A DNA stretch of 64,000 bases, taken from Lingula anatina. Taxonomy: Eukaryota > Brachiopoda > Lingulata > Lingulida > Lingulidae. Where the stretch lies: the NCBI RefSeq assembly GCF_001039355.2, contig NW_019775618.1, positions 76,908-140,907 of the forward strand, in the 5' to 3' direction. The notes below the pieces were generated by a model. That model was given only the letters and a program-made list of their open reading frames with translations. It did no database searches and was not told where the DNA came from. This document shows, in pieces, positions 36,866 to 48,529 of this stretch. The position numbers and the translations under genes were made by a program. How positions within the stretch are numbered: position 1 is the first letter of the stretch; each line of letters begins with the position of its first letter.

Positions 36866-37900
36866 TCATGGCTGCTGTTCCGGTGGCTGGACATTACTGG
36901 GTTGTGGCGGCAGCTGGTCCGTCTCCTCTGTCTGCAGAGCATGAGAGACACTATAGATTTGATTGGATCTGCAGAAATGGCAGACAACACTAAACATGGC
37001 TCGTGTTTCATGGCGAAATCTTGGTCCACTGACGATGTACAACAAAAAGTTAATAGAATGATGAAAATATTCTAGAACACTCAAAACTGAAAACACCAAG
37101 TCTTTGACATCACCTTCCTCCACGGAGTGATCGAAAATAAGAAATATTGCGATTGGCATTTTTGTGAGGCAGTAGCCAATGCTAACACTGATCAGCATGG
37201 CCGTCATCGATGTTATAGCATGGTTGCCAGACTTGGCTTTGTTGCTGTATTTGTTGTGAAATCTGGACCTCACCAGTGTAGATATGATCATTCCGTTACT
37301 TGTAGAAATAATAACCAGAGGAATCAGTGTGGAGAGACTCAAATCCAGCCAGGGAAAAATCCATTTTCGAAAACTTTCATCAATTATGTTACATGTCCTG
37401 TTATTAGGTACATTCATTATTTTGACTGTCCACAAAAAGTGGGAATAAATAGCACAAATCAGCAAAGTTAAAACTGTCACAACAATGGCGGCTTTTCGTT
37501 TGTTACAAATGAATTTGGCTGTGTATGGCAGACGGACATAAATACATCTCTCAACTGTTAAAGCTGACAAGATCCAGGATGACAAACAGATGGCGCTGTA
37601 CAGGAAAAAAAGATGGAAGGCACACGCCAAATCGGACTCCAGCCTCGGGTCCGTGTTCCCGTTGTAGATGATCAGATGTCGCGTGAGTCCCATGTACAAA
37701 GCTATGGTATCTACCACAGCCAGAACTGTGAAGTAGAGAGATGCTGACAATACGGCCATTCTCTTCCTCTGTAAAATACAGATACAAAGTACATTACCAA
37801 CAGTACCAATGCTCAGCAACAGTGGGGCAAATATCTTCCAGATCCATTCAATTACAGTGTGGAGCTCTGCCATTGAAATCAGAAATGATCCTGCATCCAA
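36866..37900 (-). CDS. Rhodopsin-like (class A) orphan GPCR, intact copy
   Basis: An intronless 344-residue frame with seven hydrophobic segments, probably a plasma-membrane peptide or orphan receptor. TM1 has GNVLC, TM2 has LAVVD, the DRY position reads ERC (TVERCIYV), TM6 has CLTKMP in place of CWxP, and TM7 has SINFLLY in place of NPxxY. Cysteines before TM3 (LACAFHLF) and in the second extracellular loop (NRTCNII) can form the usual disulfide, and NRT there is an N-glycosylation sequon. The C-tail is Pro/Gln-rich. The start at ATG 37900 precedes TM1 by about 23 residues. It resembles the large lophotrochozoan expansions of peptide-type receptors, but I cannot name the ligand. A near-identical tandem copy lies about 1.53 kb away. 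Confidence 0.85.
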   Translation of the reverse strand: MDAGSFLISMAELHTVIEWIWKIFAPLLLSIGTVGNVLCICILQRKRMAVLSASLYFTVLAVVDTIALYMGLTRHLIIYNGNTDPRLESDLACAFHLFFLYSAICLSSWILSALTVERCIYVRLPYTAKFICNKRKAAIVVTVLTLLICAIYSHFLWTVKIMNVPNNRTCNIIDESFRKWIFPWLDLSLSTLIPLVIISTSNGMIISTLVRSRFHNKYSNKAKSGNHAITSMTAMLISVSIGYCLTKMPIAIFLIFDHSVEEGDVKDLVFSVLSVLEYFHHSINFLLYIVSGPRFRHETRAMFSVVCHFCRSNQIYSVSHALQTEETDQLPPQPSNVQPPEQQP

Positions 37901-38051
37901 AACCTGTTGATGTTCTAATGTGCAGAGAACTTGATCCTTCCTACTTTTTGTTCATTGTGGAAAAGTGAAATGATAATTCAAATATATAGGAATTGAGGCA
38001 TGTTTCAGTAGCTTGCTCTTTGTGGAAGTTGCTCTGTGACACTCATTATAT

Positions 38052-38113
38052 ATTATGATAAGGCTTATTATAAACCTTATCATAATATGCTTATTTCTAA
38101 ACCTTATCATAAT
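38052..38113. repeat. Palindromic insertion in the upstream flank of one GPCR copy
   Basis: Contains ATTATGATAAGG (38052-38063), its perfect inverse CCTTATCATAAT (38075-38086), and the same inverse again (38102-38113). The equivalent flank of the other GPCR copy (about 39575) lacks these roughly 60 bases and reads straight through TATATTGCTTTATGAGG. Confidence 0.65.
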
Positions 38114-38391
38114 ATATTGCTTTATGAGGCCTCAGCAGGCAAAATTTTTATTATTTTGTAAAAGACTTCCTTTCATATTCAGCCTGTGAAGAAACCATGC
38201 TTTCTTTTGAAGTAGCCAATGCTAACAGCTATTTATTTTTAAAAAGTTACTAAAAGATGTGAATTATTTTTTCAAGTGAAATCTGTAAATTATGTTTTGG
38301 AAATAGTGATAGCCAAGATGTGAACAAAAACACCTAGGTTATTGGCCCCAAGGTTTTTACATAGGAGAGAAAACGGCAACAAACTGACATG

Positions 38392-39427
38392 TCATGGCTG
38401 CTGTTCCTGTGGCTCGGCATTTCTGGGTTGTGGCGGCAGCTGGTCCGTCTCCTCTATCTGCAGAGCATGAGAGACACCATGGATTTGATTGGATCTGCAG
38501 AAATGGCAGACAACACTAAACATGGCTCGTGTTTCATGGCGGAATCTGGGTCCACTGACAATGTACAACAAAAAGTTGATAGAATGATGAAAATATTCTA
38601 GAACACTCAAAACTGAAAACACCAAGTCTTTGACATCGCCTTCCTCCATGGAGGGATCGAAAATAAAAAATATTGCAATTGGCATTTTTGTGAGGCAGTA
38701 GCCAATGCTAACACTGATCAACATGGCCGTCATGGATGTTGTAGCGTGGTTGCCAGGCTTGGCTTTGGTGCTGTATTTGCTATGAAATCTGGACCTCACC
38801 AGTGTAAATATGATCATTCCGTTACTTGTAGAAATAATAACCAGAGGAATCAGTGTGGACAGACTCAAATCCAGCCAGGGAAAAATCCATTTCCGAAACC
38901 TTTCATCGATTATGTCACATGTCCTGTTGTAAGGTTCATCAACTATTTTGACTGTCCACAAAAAGTGAGAATAAATTACACAAATCAACAAAGTTAAAAC
39001 TGTCACAACAATGGCGGCTTTTCGTTTGTTACAAATTAACTTGGCTGTGTATGGCAGGACGGACATAAATACATCTCTCAACTGTTAAAGCTGACAAGAT
39101 CCAGGATGACAAACAGATGGCGCTGTACAGGAAAAAAAGATGGAAGGCACACGCCAAATCGGACTCCAGCCTCGGGTCCGTGTTCCCGTTGTAGATGATC
39201 AGATGTCGCGTGAGTCCCATGTACAAAGCTATGGTATCTACCACAGCCAGAACTGTGAAGTAGAGAGATGCTGACATTACGGCCATTCTCTTCCTCTGTA
39301 AAATACAGATACAAAGTACATTACCAACGGTACCAATGATCAGCAACAGTGGGGCAAATATCTTCCAGATCCATTCAATTACAGTGTGGAGCTCTGCCAT
39401 TGAAATCAGAAATGATCCTGCATCCAA
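38392..39427 (-). pseudogene. Frameshifted tandem copy of the GPCR
   Basis: Residues 1-123 are encoded at 39427-39059 and the rest, in another frame, down to 38392. One extra G in GGCAGGACGG (39056-39057), compared with GGCAGACGG in the intact copy, shifts the frame just after TVERCIYVR. The N-terminal part differs from the intact copy at about 2 of 123 residues, the rest at roughly 23 of 221. Otherwise all TM segments are open, so this is either a young pseudogene or a functional gene with a one-base sequence error. Confidence 0.75.
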
Positions 39428-39787
39428 AACCTGTTGATGTTCTAATGTGCAGAGAACTTGATCCTTCCTACTTTTTGTTCATTGTGGAAAAGTGAAATGA
39501 TAATTCAAATATATAGGAATTGAGGCATGTTTCAGTAGCTTGCTCTTTGTGGAAGTTGCTCTGTGACACTCATTATATATTGCTTTATGAGGCCTCAACA
39601 GGTAATTTTTTTTATTATTTTATAAAAGACTTTTTCTTTCCATGTTCAGCCTCTTAAGAAACCCTGTTTTCTTTTGAAGTATAACTACTCAAACTATTTC
39701 TTTTTAAAAAGTTACTAAAAGATGTGAAGTATTTTTTCAAATTAAATCTGTAAATTAAAGTTTTGGAAATAGTGATAGCCAAGATAC

Positions 39788-40897
39788 GAACAACAACCCC
39801 AAGGTATGAGGCTTACCTCTGTAAGGAAAAAAATTGGAGTTGAAAGTATGAAAAACTGTTTCAAAACTGGAGCACCTCTACCAAAGTTATTTCCCATTTT
39901 TCACCTGCAGAATCCCCTCCTATCAAAGCCTCTACTCTCCCTGATAACGTAAATCACACACGGAAGCCATTTTAAACCAGTGATAAGGTTTTTCCATTTA
40001 GATAAAGCTCTGACAACTCTCACAGTCAACAATGCCTAGTTGAGTGAAAATACAGAAACCTAACAACGACAAAGATTTCAACCAATTTACTTCAAAATTT
40101 AATGCACATCCCCAAAGTAAATGTTCAAGAGGTTTATTGTTTTCATCATAAGACCTCTTCTTCCAGAGTACTTAAATACACCAATAAAAGATAAGGTTAA
40201 CACTTTATCTACAAATAACTATCTAGAGGCTAATTTTTTTTTCAATTTGCAATGAAATTAGTCTTTTTGATCTGCTTTATTGTTCTCAGTAATAACTGTA
40301 AGTGCTGCAACAAATGTAAATGTCCAATTGCATTTCACAAAAATGTTGAACCATTTCTGTCTCCCATGTCTGGTGCCTTTTACCTCAAGGGATTGCATAT
40401 ATCTTCAGACGAGATTTGAGATCTCCACAATCTGTTACAAGAAAAAGAGCATTTCCTAAAACCTATCAAAAAAGCCGGTTCTCAAGAGCTACTGGCTCCT
40501 GAAATACTTCTTCCATTTGAATGAGAGCAATAAATGCACTTAAGAAATTAATTTCTGAGGCAACTCCACAGAAATGTCAGAGGTTCTATGTAAAGTGCCT
40601 GACAACCAAATTCCCCCGGGTCACTGCAATCAATTAAGCTAGTTGTGAGAAGGTTACAGATGGCAAAATTCAATAATTGGAGAGAGGGCTTGTAAGAGCA
40701 CTCTTCAGGCCATAGCAGAATTGTGATTTGATATTAAATACAAGAACGTGTGATGACATTTTATCAATTTATTATCATTTTGTGCCTCAATGTCCATCAA
40801 TTATCAATTAAAAAGGTTTATTTTTGGGTTGTTACACAAGTTTTTTTAGCCACATCCTTACTTGAAAGGTGTATCTATTAATTAATTTGTTCAATTG
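39788..40897. repeat. Haplotig block 3a
   Basis: 1.1 kb starting GAACAACAACCCCAAGG, repeated from 40900 with few changes. No gene was recognised within it. Confidence 0.8.
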
Positions 40898-40898
40898 N
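40898..40898. other. Single-N assembly join 3
   Basis: From 40900 the sequence restarts at the equivalent of 39788. Confidence 0.9.
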
Positions 40899-40899
40899 T

Positions 40900-42010
40900 G
40901 AACAACAACCCCAAGGTATGAGGCTTACCTCTGTAAGGAAAAAAATTGGAGTTGAAAGTATGAAAAACTGTTTCAAAACTGGAGCACCTCTACCAAAGTT
41001 ATTTCCCATTTTTCACCTGCAGAATCCCCTCCTATCGAAGCCTCTACTCTCCCTGATAACGTAAATCACACACGGAAGCCATTTTAAACCAGTGATAAGG
41101 TTTTTCCATTTAGATAAAGCTCTGACAACTCTCACAGTCAACAATGCCTAGTTGAGTGAAAATACAGAAACCTAACAACGACAAAGATTTCAACCAATTT
41201 ACTTCAAAATTTAATGCACATCCACAAAGTAAATGTTCAAGAGGTTTATTGTTTTCATCATAAGACCTCTTCTTCCAGAGTACTTAAATACACCAATAAA
41301 AGATAAGGTTAACACTTTATCTACAAATAACTATCTAGAGGCTAATTTTTTTTCAATTTGCAATGAAATTAGTCTTTTTGATCTGCTTTATTGTTCTCAG
41401 TAATAACTGTAAGTGCTGCAACAAATGTAAATGTCCAATTGCATTTCACAAAAACGTTGAACCATTTCTGTGTCTCCCATGTCTGGTGCCTTTTACCTCG
41501 AGGGATTGCATATATCTTCAGACGAGACTTGAGATCTCCACAATCTGTTACAAGAAAAAGAGCGTTTCCTAAAACCTATCAAAAAAGCCGGTTCTCAAGA
41601 GCTAGTGGCTCCTGAAATACTTCTTCCATTTGAATGAGAGCAATAAATGCACTTAAGAAATTAATTTCTGAGGCAACTCCACAGAAATGTCAGAGGTTCT
41701 GTATGAAGTGCCTGACAACCAAATTCCCCCAGGTCACTGCAATCAATTAAGCTAGTTGTGAGAAGGTTACAGATGGCAAAATTCAATAATTGGAGAGAGG
41801 GCTTGTAAGAGCACTCTTCAGGCCATAGCAGACATTGTGGTTTGATATTAAATACAAGAACACATGTTGAAATTTTATCAATTTATAATCATTTTGTGCC
41901 TCAATGTTCATCAATTATCAATTAAAAAGGTTTATTTTTGGGTTGTTACACAAGTTTTTTTTAGCCACATCCTTACTTGAAGGGTGAATCTATTAATTTG
42001 TTAAATTGTT
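40900..42010. repeat. Haplotig block 3b
   Basis: Second copy of the 1.1-kb block; it continues rightward into unique sequence at about 42010. Confidence 0.8.
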
Positions 42011-42071
42011 AAATATTCAAGTCAGCAGTGAGGCCATCTTTACCCAATGACATTTCATGGTTATCCTTTTT

Positions 42072-42282
42072 AGAGGGTGGGGAATACCTTTTGTGTTCCG
42101 CGTGATTGGCCTTATTTTTCAAGCTTGATGTGTTATTTGAGCCCAATATTCTGCGTGAAACATGATTCAGGAATTCTTGGTGATTGGTGATTGGCCTGAA
42201 TATAGTTTAATTGGATGCTTGGTGATTGAGCTGTTTTTATCTTGGTGATTGGTGACTAAGAGGGGGGTATTCCCTACCCTCT
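42072..42282. mobile_element. Short element with 17-bp terminal inverted repeats and TTGGTGATTGG subrepeats
   Basis: Left end AGAGGGTGGGGAATACC (42072-42088); right end GGTATTCCCTACCCTCT (42266-42282), its inverse at 16 of 17 positions. The interior has several copies of (T)TGGTGATTGG, some directly adjacent. No coding frame. It looks like a MITE with an internal minisatellite. Confidence 0.65.
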
Positions 42283-44051
42283 TTATACAGCTGACCATCC
42301 TCATATCCTAAAGTCAATGTGCTATAAAACTCTCCCTCCTAGTCTGGGTGCGGTTTTACACCACAATTCCACTTGTAAGAAACTTTATACATGAACCAGG
42401 TAATGTTAGTTTGGAGCAGTTTTGAACTTTGACTGTGGGAGTTTTTTTGTAATGATCCTATTTGGAAGTACATAGGAATATGATTCAAGTCACGTTGGTT
42501 TGGGGTTATTGTTAAAAACTCCCTAAATATGTATGAGTCATGTACCCTAGTTGGGCTTGAGGTCAGTGTGTAAACCATTATCTCAATCCTCCTGTCCATG
42601 CTGTTCACTTTATACATATGTGTATAAAATAAAGTGTGTCATATAATCTAAACAGTAAGGACACCACAACAGATTATGTGGAGATAATTAACTTTGATAA
42701 AATTCTACAACAGTAATTTTGCTGTCCACGTTGTAAAATAACTGGTTTGCTGAACTTTAAAAGAAAATTTTCTTAGCTTAAGACTCACATTATAAAATGC
42801 TTTGTTACAAATGTTACAAGGATTATAGAGACATGGGGTGGAAGCTACTCATAAAACATTAAAAAAAATTAAGGACACAATACCATCAACCTCAAATACA
42901 CCGATTCAGTGTTGACATATGATTTACACTAAATACACCTGCAAACATTCACATTTCCTCATAATTTACTTCGATAAATATTCTAATAAATAGTTTAAAC
43001 TACAGACTGAGAAATCTGATTAATTTTTTCTTCACTTACTTTGAGGGCAATTTTTATCACAGTCTCTTTCCTATAAAATATTACATTCCAAATAGGCCAA
43101 TTACCTTTTTAATTCCTCTGGTCAAGATTCTATAAATGTATGCCAAGGGTTTTATATCAATGAACACCAGGTCTAATCTAACACCAAATTATTTAATCAG
43201 AATAATACAAATACAGAAGTTTGGAGAGAGTTCAGCAATTGTGGTAGCTAAGATAAATGCATCTTGACGCATAGCTCACCAGGCACATTCACAACTGTCC
43301 CATTTGGATGATTTCTCCAGAAGACAAGGTTCAAGAAATCTTTATAAGAACCTCTCCTGAAGGGTTTGTTTCTTCATTTCAAGTAAAAAGGTAAATTTAA
43401 GCAAAAGACCCCTTGCAACAATTATTTGTTAGAAACGACTTCTTGAACCTGGTACCAGTTTTGATGAGACTTAAAACTCAGAGATAAAGTAGGAAAATGC
43501 AAGTTCCAAAGGCACAAAGCTCTTTGTTGGGGGTCCAGAGGGCATCAATAATGCGTCCAAATTTCCTGGAAATCTTCATCTCTAAATTCAAAGTTTTGAG
43601 CATTCTGTTGAGCACTCAAAACCAGGAAATTAAAAAATAAGACTGACAACTAAAGTTAAAGTTTATTTTTCCTTATAAATAATGATACAAGATTATAGAG
43701 GCTCAGAAACATTTCAATGCACTGCTGCTCTCAAATTAAGCCCATTCCCTTGGAAAAAGCACATACATAAATAAACAGTTGTCATAAACCAGCACCTTGT
43801 GCTTAACATGAAAGAGTCGAAGACTGGAATGTGTAGAATCCAAGACACCCAAAGAAAAGAAAATCAATTTTCCCATAACATGACATTCCTAATAACTTTC
43901 TTTAACATAACACTATGAGACAGCCATAGTCATGTACTATGGTCATCCAATCATCCCAAAGACCACAAAAGAACATGTTATGGGCAAGTTTAAGTTTTTG
44001 CAAATGAGAGACATTATTCACCATAAATTATTGCCAGACATATTCTTAATC
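42283..44051. other. Non-coding stretch, no gene seen
   Basis: AT-rich sequence with only short frames on either strand and no domain-like peptide. It could belong to the long 3' region of the minus-strand FAM174 gene or be intergenic. Confidence 0.4.
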
Positions 44052-44267
44052 TTAGACTGCATTCCCACAGATTTTTGGATCGATCTATCCCCGTGGGGAG
44101 TCTCACTAGATTGCTGTCGGCTTAGCCGGCTTAAATGTCTGTCCCGCCTACTAAAAGTTGTAAGGGGGTAATTAACTTTCGTGCGCACTCGGCTGACAGC
44201 AATTTAGCATGAACCCCCAGGGAGTTAGGTCGATCCAGATGGATCAATCTGTGGGAATGCAGTCTTA
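44052..44267. mobile_element. MITE/foldback family A, copy 3 (best preserved)
   Basis: Starts TTAGACTGCATTCCCACAG and ends CTGTGGGAATGCAGTCTTA, near-perfect inverted termini. The internal CCGTGGGGAGTCTCAC block and its mirrored CCCCCAGGGAGTTAGG block identify the family. A degenerate relative may lie at about 44412-44580. Confidence 0.75.
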
Positions 44268-45995
44268 AATATCTTGGAAGCCCCATAAAACAAAATTTGC
44301 TGGTGCTCATTGCAGAGACTTCAGTCAGCATCAAGATTTACTCAAGTCACCACATTTGCCAACATTAAGACTGAGAAACTCGAAAATTAACATCATGAGT
44401 TCCTTCTTTCTGGTATTTAAGGGTCATTTCCACTGAAACTATCAACATAGATAGATCGATCCAACTCCCCAGGGAATCTAGCTGAATGCAATCAGATAAA
44501 CAAGCCTCTTTTTGGCATCGAGTAGAATACTGAAAAGCTGGTGTTTATACAAGCTCATTGGATCAATCTAGGTAGAATGTTACTTTAACTGGGTACGAGC
44601 CCCAAGTCAAATATGATCATATGATATATTTCTAATGAACAGGGTTTTTCACTCAGAAAAGCTTTCATTGGGATTACTGCAGAATTATACAGTTTACTGT
44701 CCAATTTGTTCATGAAAAAAAATGACAAAACAAAACACCAGGTCTCAAATTGCACGATGCTGGTTTTGAGTTTCACAATACCATATGAAAGGCAACCTGT
44801 TCCACTTAATTTGCAAATTAATACATTTTTAGTAACAAACAGTATAAAAGCATGACTGAAGTCAAAATTAACTATGCAAATACAAAAACTTTATAAGATT
44901 GTCAACAAGAAAGCTGAAAGACAATGTAAGCCAAAAACTTTGTTCTCAAAATTATTTTGCAGAAGACTTGCCCATTTTCTATAACTACAGAGCACAAATG
45001 ATATTTCAATCAAAATGGCAATGGTAAAAAAGACAGCATAATAACATGATTTGGGAATCTTTTTCCAACAACAATAACCACAAAAAAATAAAGTGGATCT
45101 CTACAACAAAACCCCCAAAAACAAGGACATTCACGTAAACTTTGGTGTGTGCATGCATGCACGTCCTTTCTTGTAATCAGATGCTCATTATATTAAACTA
45201 AATGATATCAAAAAAGAAATATAAGATCTTACAGGTAGATAGTAGGAAAACATGAGTAAGTTGTGTTGAAAGGAAAAGATTTCCATCAGGAGCATAAAAG
45301 AAATCAAGTTTATGTCAACACAAGACCATGGCAAGGTATACAATAGTACCCAGCTAGGTGACAATGTCAGCACAGGATAGAAGGCAATAAACTAATCAAA
45401 TATGGCGTGACCCACTGGAAAGCATGTACCGAGATTAAAGTGCTCTGCTCCTTCTGGGATGGTGCGCGTTTGAGGAAGAAAATTACATCCTTGTTAGGGG
45501 ATTATGCAGCTTGCTTTCAAGTGCACATCATATTTGACTACTCAATCTGCAGATCAACTGGTTCTGAAATGCTCACTAAGAGAAGCAAGTATATTTCTGT
45601 GCACAATAATCATTTCATTGTATTCACGTGTGTGTGTGTTTGGAGGAACATGTTCCTGCGTGCACATTTTCAAGTAGAATTCTCTGCCAGATCAATCAAT
45701 ATGATTTAATACCAAGCAGTGAGAGGGCACTGTTTAATGTGATAGCAGTTCACAGACCCAGCTGTTGGGTAGCCTTAATGATGACGGAAAATTACATTTG
45801 CATATAGCACAAATAACCCACAATTATCTAGGCACACAGACCAGGCAGAGCAGTAGGACAATCCTTCAACCCAAAATACTGAATTTGATATATTTTATAT
45901 GATTTTTTTATATAAATGCATTCTGAACATAAAGGTAATAAAACAATTGCTAACTACTGACTGTCATTCAGATTAATTTATAATCCAACTTTGTC

Positions 45996-45998
<3 letters not shown>

Positions 45999-46067
<69 letters not shown>
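45999..46067 (+). repeat. (AT)n microsatellite
   Basis: An uninterrupted AT run of almost 70 bp. Confidence 0.95.
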
Positions 46068-46068
<1 letters not shown>

Positions 46069-46365
46069 CTTAAATTTAAAAAAAAAATCATAAAAGAAAG
46101 TATATATTTACAGTCTGAAGAGAGTTTCTTGGTAACTTAGATATCATATTCCTGCATTTACATGAGCCAAAAAAGATATTTATAAATACGAAGTCAAATG
46201 AACACGGTACTACATGTACCAATATAGCCTGCTGAATAATATGAATTATTAAATACCATCTGACATATTGTCCTCTAATACTTGTAATTAAGGTCCAAAA
46301 CACCAGAAGCCTAGGTATTACACTTGGCATCATATGCACTGCACATTATTATTTTATTTCAGAAA

Positions 46366-46399
46366 AGTTAGCTGTAGGAACAGATACCTACAGCTAACT
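46366..46399. repeat. Perfect 13-bp hairpin
   Basis: AGTTAGCTGTAGG and CCTACAGCTAACT flank an 8-nt loop, in the probable 3' region of the FAM174 gene. Confidence 0.6.
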
Positions 46400-46837
46400 A
46401 GGTGCAATGATGGGCAATGATTTAATGAAGATAGAAACCGAGGCTTATCACCAATAACAACTTGAAACATAACAAAACTTGAGCACTCCTGTAGAATCCT
46501 TCACACAACCTCTCTGGGTATGTGGTAATGGTGGCGCTGTCTGCACTCTCTTATACTTCCTCAACCTTGATGACTGAAATAGGACAGGAAAAAAACATCT
46601 TACTATAGTCATTATAACAGTGTAGTTAAAGAAAAATGAGATACAAATGTACTTTGTAATTTTCATGAATGCATAAATAATCACATCTTTCAAATATACA
46701 GTGTCCATGCTTGAGAGAGGTTTTTATCCTAATTATGCTCAAATCTTTTAGTGCTGCAAAACCAATACAAATAATAATAATAATAATAATAATAAACGAA
46801 TAAAATTTCATAAATCACTTTCTTACCTGCATCAAGT

Positions 46838-48529
46838 CTACCTCTTATTGCTGCGCATTTCAAACAAAGTGTTGTCATCCTCTTCATCGCTTTGTTCCAA
46901 AGGCCTCATTTCCATGTTGTCTGATGTCGCCAGAACACCGTACTTCCTGGATTTATTTTTTGCTTTTCTAACCCTAAAAAAAGCACAAAAATATTATTTT
47001 CAACACAAAATCTCCACAGTTTTGTAAAGGCCAACATGTAAAACCACCTATATAGTCAGAAGCTCCTTATACATTTTTACACTTCGCCATTCATTATTCT
47101 TAAATCTAGAATTTAATTTGTAAATATTGTAGTAGTTTTTGTTCCCAATGATGTGACAACTAAATTGCTATCATACATGCATTAAAGAATAATTTATTGC
47201 AATTGCTGTGGAAATCTTAAAAAAATTAAATCATTTTCATCCAGACTCCAGAGAATATGGAAAATTTTACCCTTACATTCATACACTACCAGCACCAGGA
47301 TACATCAGTCTAACAGACTACTGTGTGAGGATCTATATTAGTTGTACGACCATTATTATGTGGGGAAAAGTAGGTCAAAATAAAATCAACACAACTTGGA
47401 GGTCTTCTGTTGCATATACTGTCCCGTACTGAATAATTAAGTTGAGATCCACCTGTGGCTGGTGAGCAAGGATTCTTAGCACATTAAACTCTAAGTACAA
47501 AAGATGTCTGACTGACAAGTCGTAACTCTGAGAGTTACGACTTGTCAGTAAAACACATGCAGCCCCCTTGGCATTTAACAAGAGTATAAAATCTTCAAAA
47601 CTGACACTTTGTACAGGTATTTCTCTTTCAGTCAAACGAGTAAGAACCTGGCCTGAGTCACAATTTGGAAGAAATGGTGCCGTCATTGCCAAAATTATCC
47701 TTTAAAAAGTAAAAGGAATCAGACCTTGGCCATATTCAAATCCGACCTGCATTTAAGTCCAATGAGAAACCAAGAGTTTGAAGCAAAACAGTAAAATGGC
47801 AATAACTGTGTTCAGTTATTGTTGTTAAAAAAATTCACACTGCTGCAGCTTCAGTTCTGACGCCAGGTGGAGACGATGGCAATATATGTACAGACACCAC
47901 CACCTGCACATGTGATAGAAGCCAGAAATAAACTACTAGGTAGATGTCAGAAATAAACTACTAGGTTTTTGCAGTAATGGTGGCACCTGCATTTGTCAAA
48001 ACTAAACTTGTAATTGTATGCAGCGTTTCTTAAATAATAAGTTTAATCTCAAATAATGGCAGCCTTGAACTTGAATCATGAATATATGCTACTGTATTTA
48101 TCACTGGCATGGGCATTTATTATAGTCCAATAACTGTTGAATAACAATTAACAGGAAGACTATTTCTTACCTGATATACTTAATTCCAAAATAGACAATG
48201 ACTATGAATGTCACCCCCAGCAGCACGTAAAAGGCCCTCTGCAACATGGCTCGATTTTCATTTATTTTTTTCCAAATATACCCCGTCGATACTTGTTCTG
48301 TGTCATTGGTCGTCGTACTGTTACAGGTGTTATTTTCACCTGAACTGTTTGTGCAAGGTGTTGCCACTGTTGTTGTGAGTGTGTCATTTTGAGCTGCTGC
48401 GTTTCCTACAGATCTGTCGCCCGCTGTCTTTCCTTCAACACTGGCGCTGTCAATTCGAACAAGTAATAAAACGACAACAAGGCACCATGTTCCAAGTGCA
48501 AGCACGCCTGTCCTCTTAAACTGATCCAT
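46838..48529 (-). CDS. FAM174: FAM174-family single-pass membrane protein
   Basis: Two coding exons, 48171-48529 and 46838-46973 (phase 2, GT-AG), 164 residues. The order is an N-terminal signal segment ([17 protein letters not shown]), a Ser/Thr/Asn-rich lumenal part with several N-glycosylation sequons (NDT, NSS, NNT, NST), one TM helix ([16 protein letters not shown]) and a short cytosolic tail. The tail has [19 protein letters not shown] followed by an acidic [10 protein letters not shown] end, which is the hallmark of FAM174A/B/C. The cellular role of the family is poorly defined. The stop lies 10 nt before a good donor (GATGCAG|GTAAGA), and a T-rich acceptor (CTATTTCAG) follows near 46577, so the 3' UTR is probably spliced. 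The gene is head-to-head with ALG6. Confidence 0.85.
47511..47549. repeat. Perfect 39-nt palindrome in the FAM174 intron
   Basis: Arms ACTGACAAGTCGTAACTCT and AGAGTTACGACTTGTCAGT are exact inverse complements around a single G. Confidence 0.8.

Noticed and set aside
37127-37471. Plus-strand open frames across both GPCR copies (also 38746-38997, 36740-37075, 38389-38601)
   Set aside because: They are antisense shadows of the receptor coding sequence with no domain of their own.
47375-47692. Minus-strand 105-residue frame in the FAM174 intron
   Set aside because: It is open but has no recognised domain, no splice context and contains the perfect palindrome; support is insufficient to call a gene.
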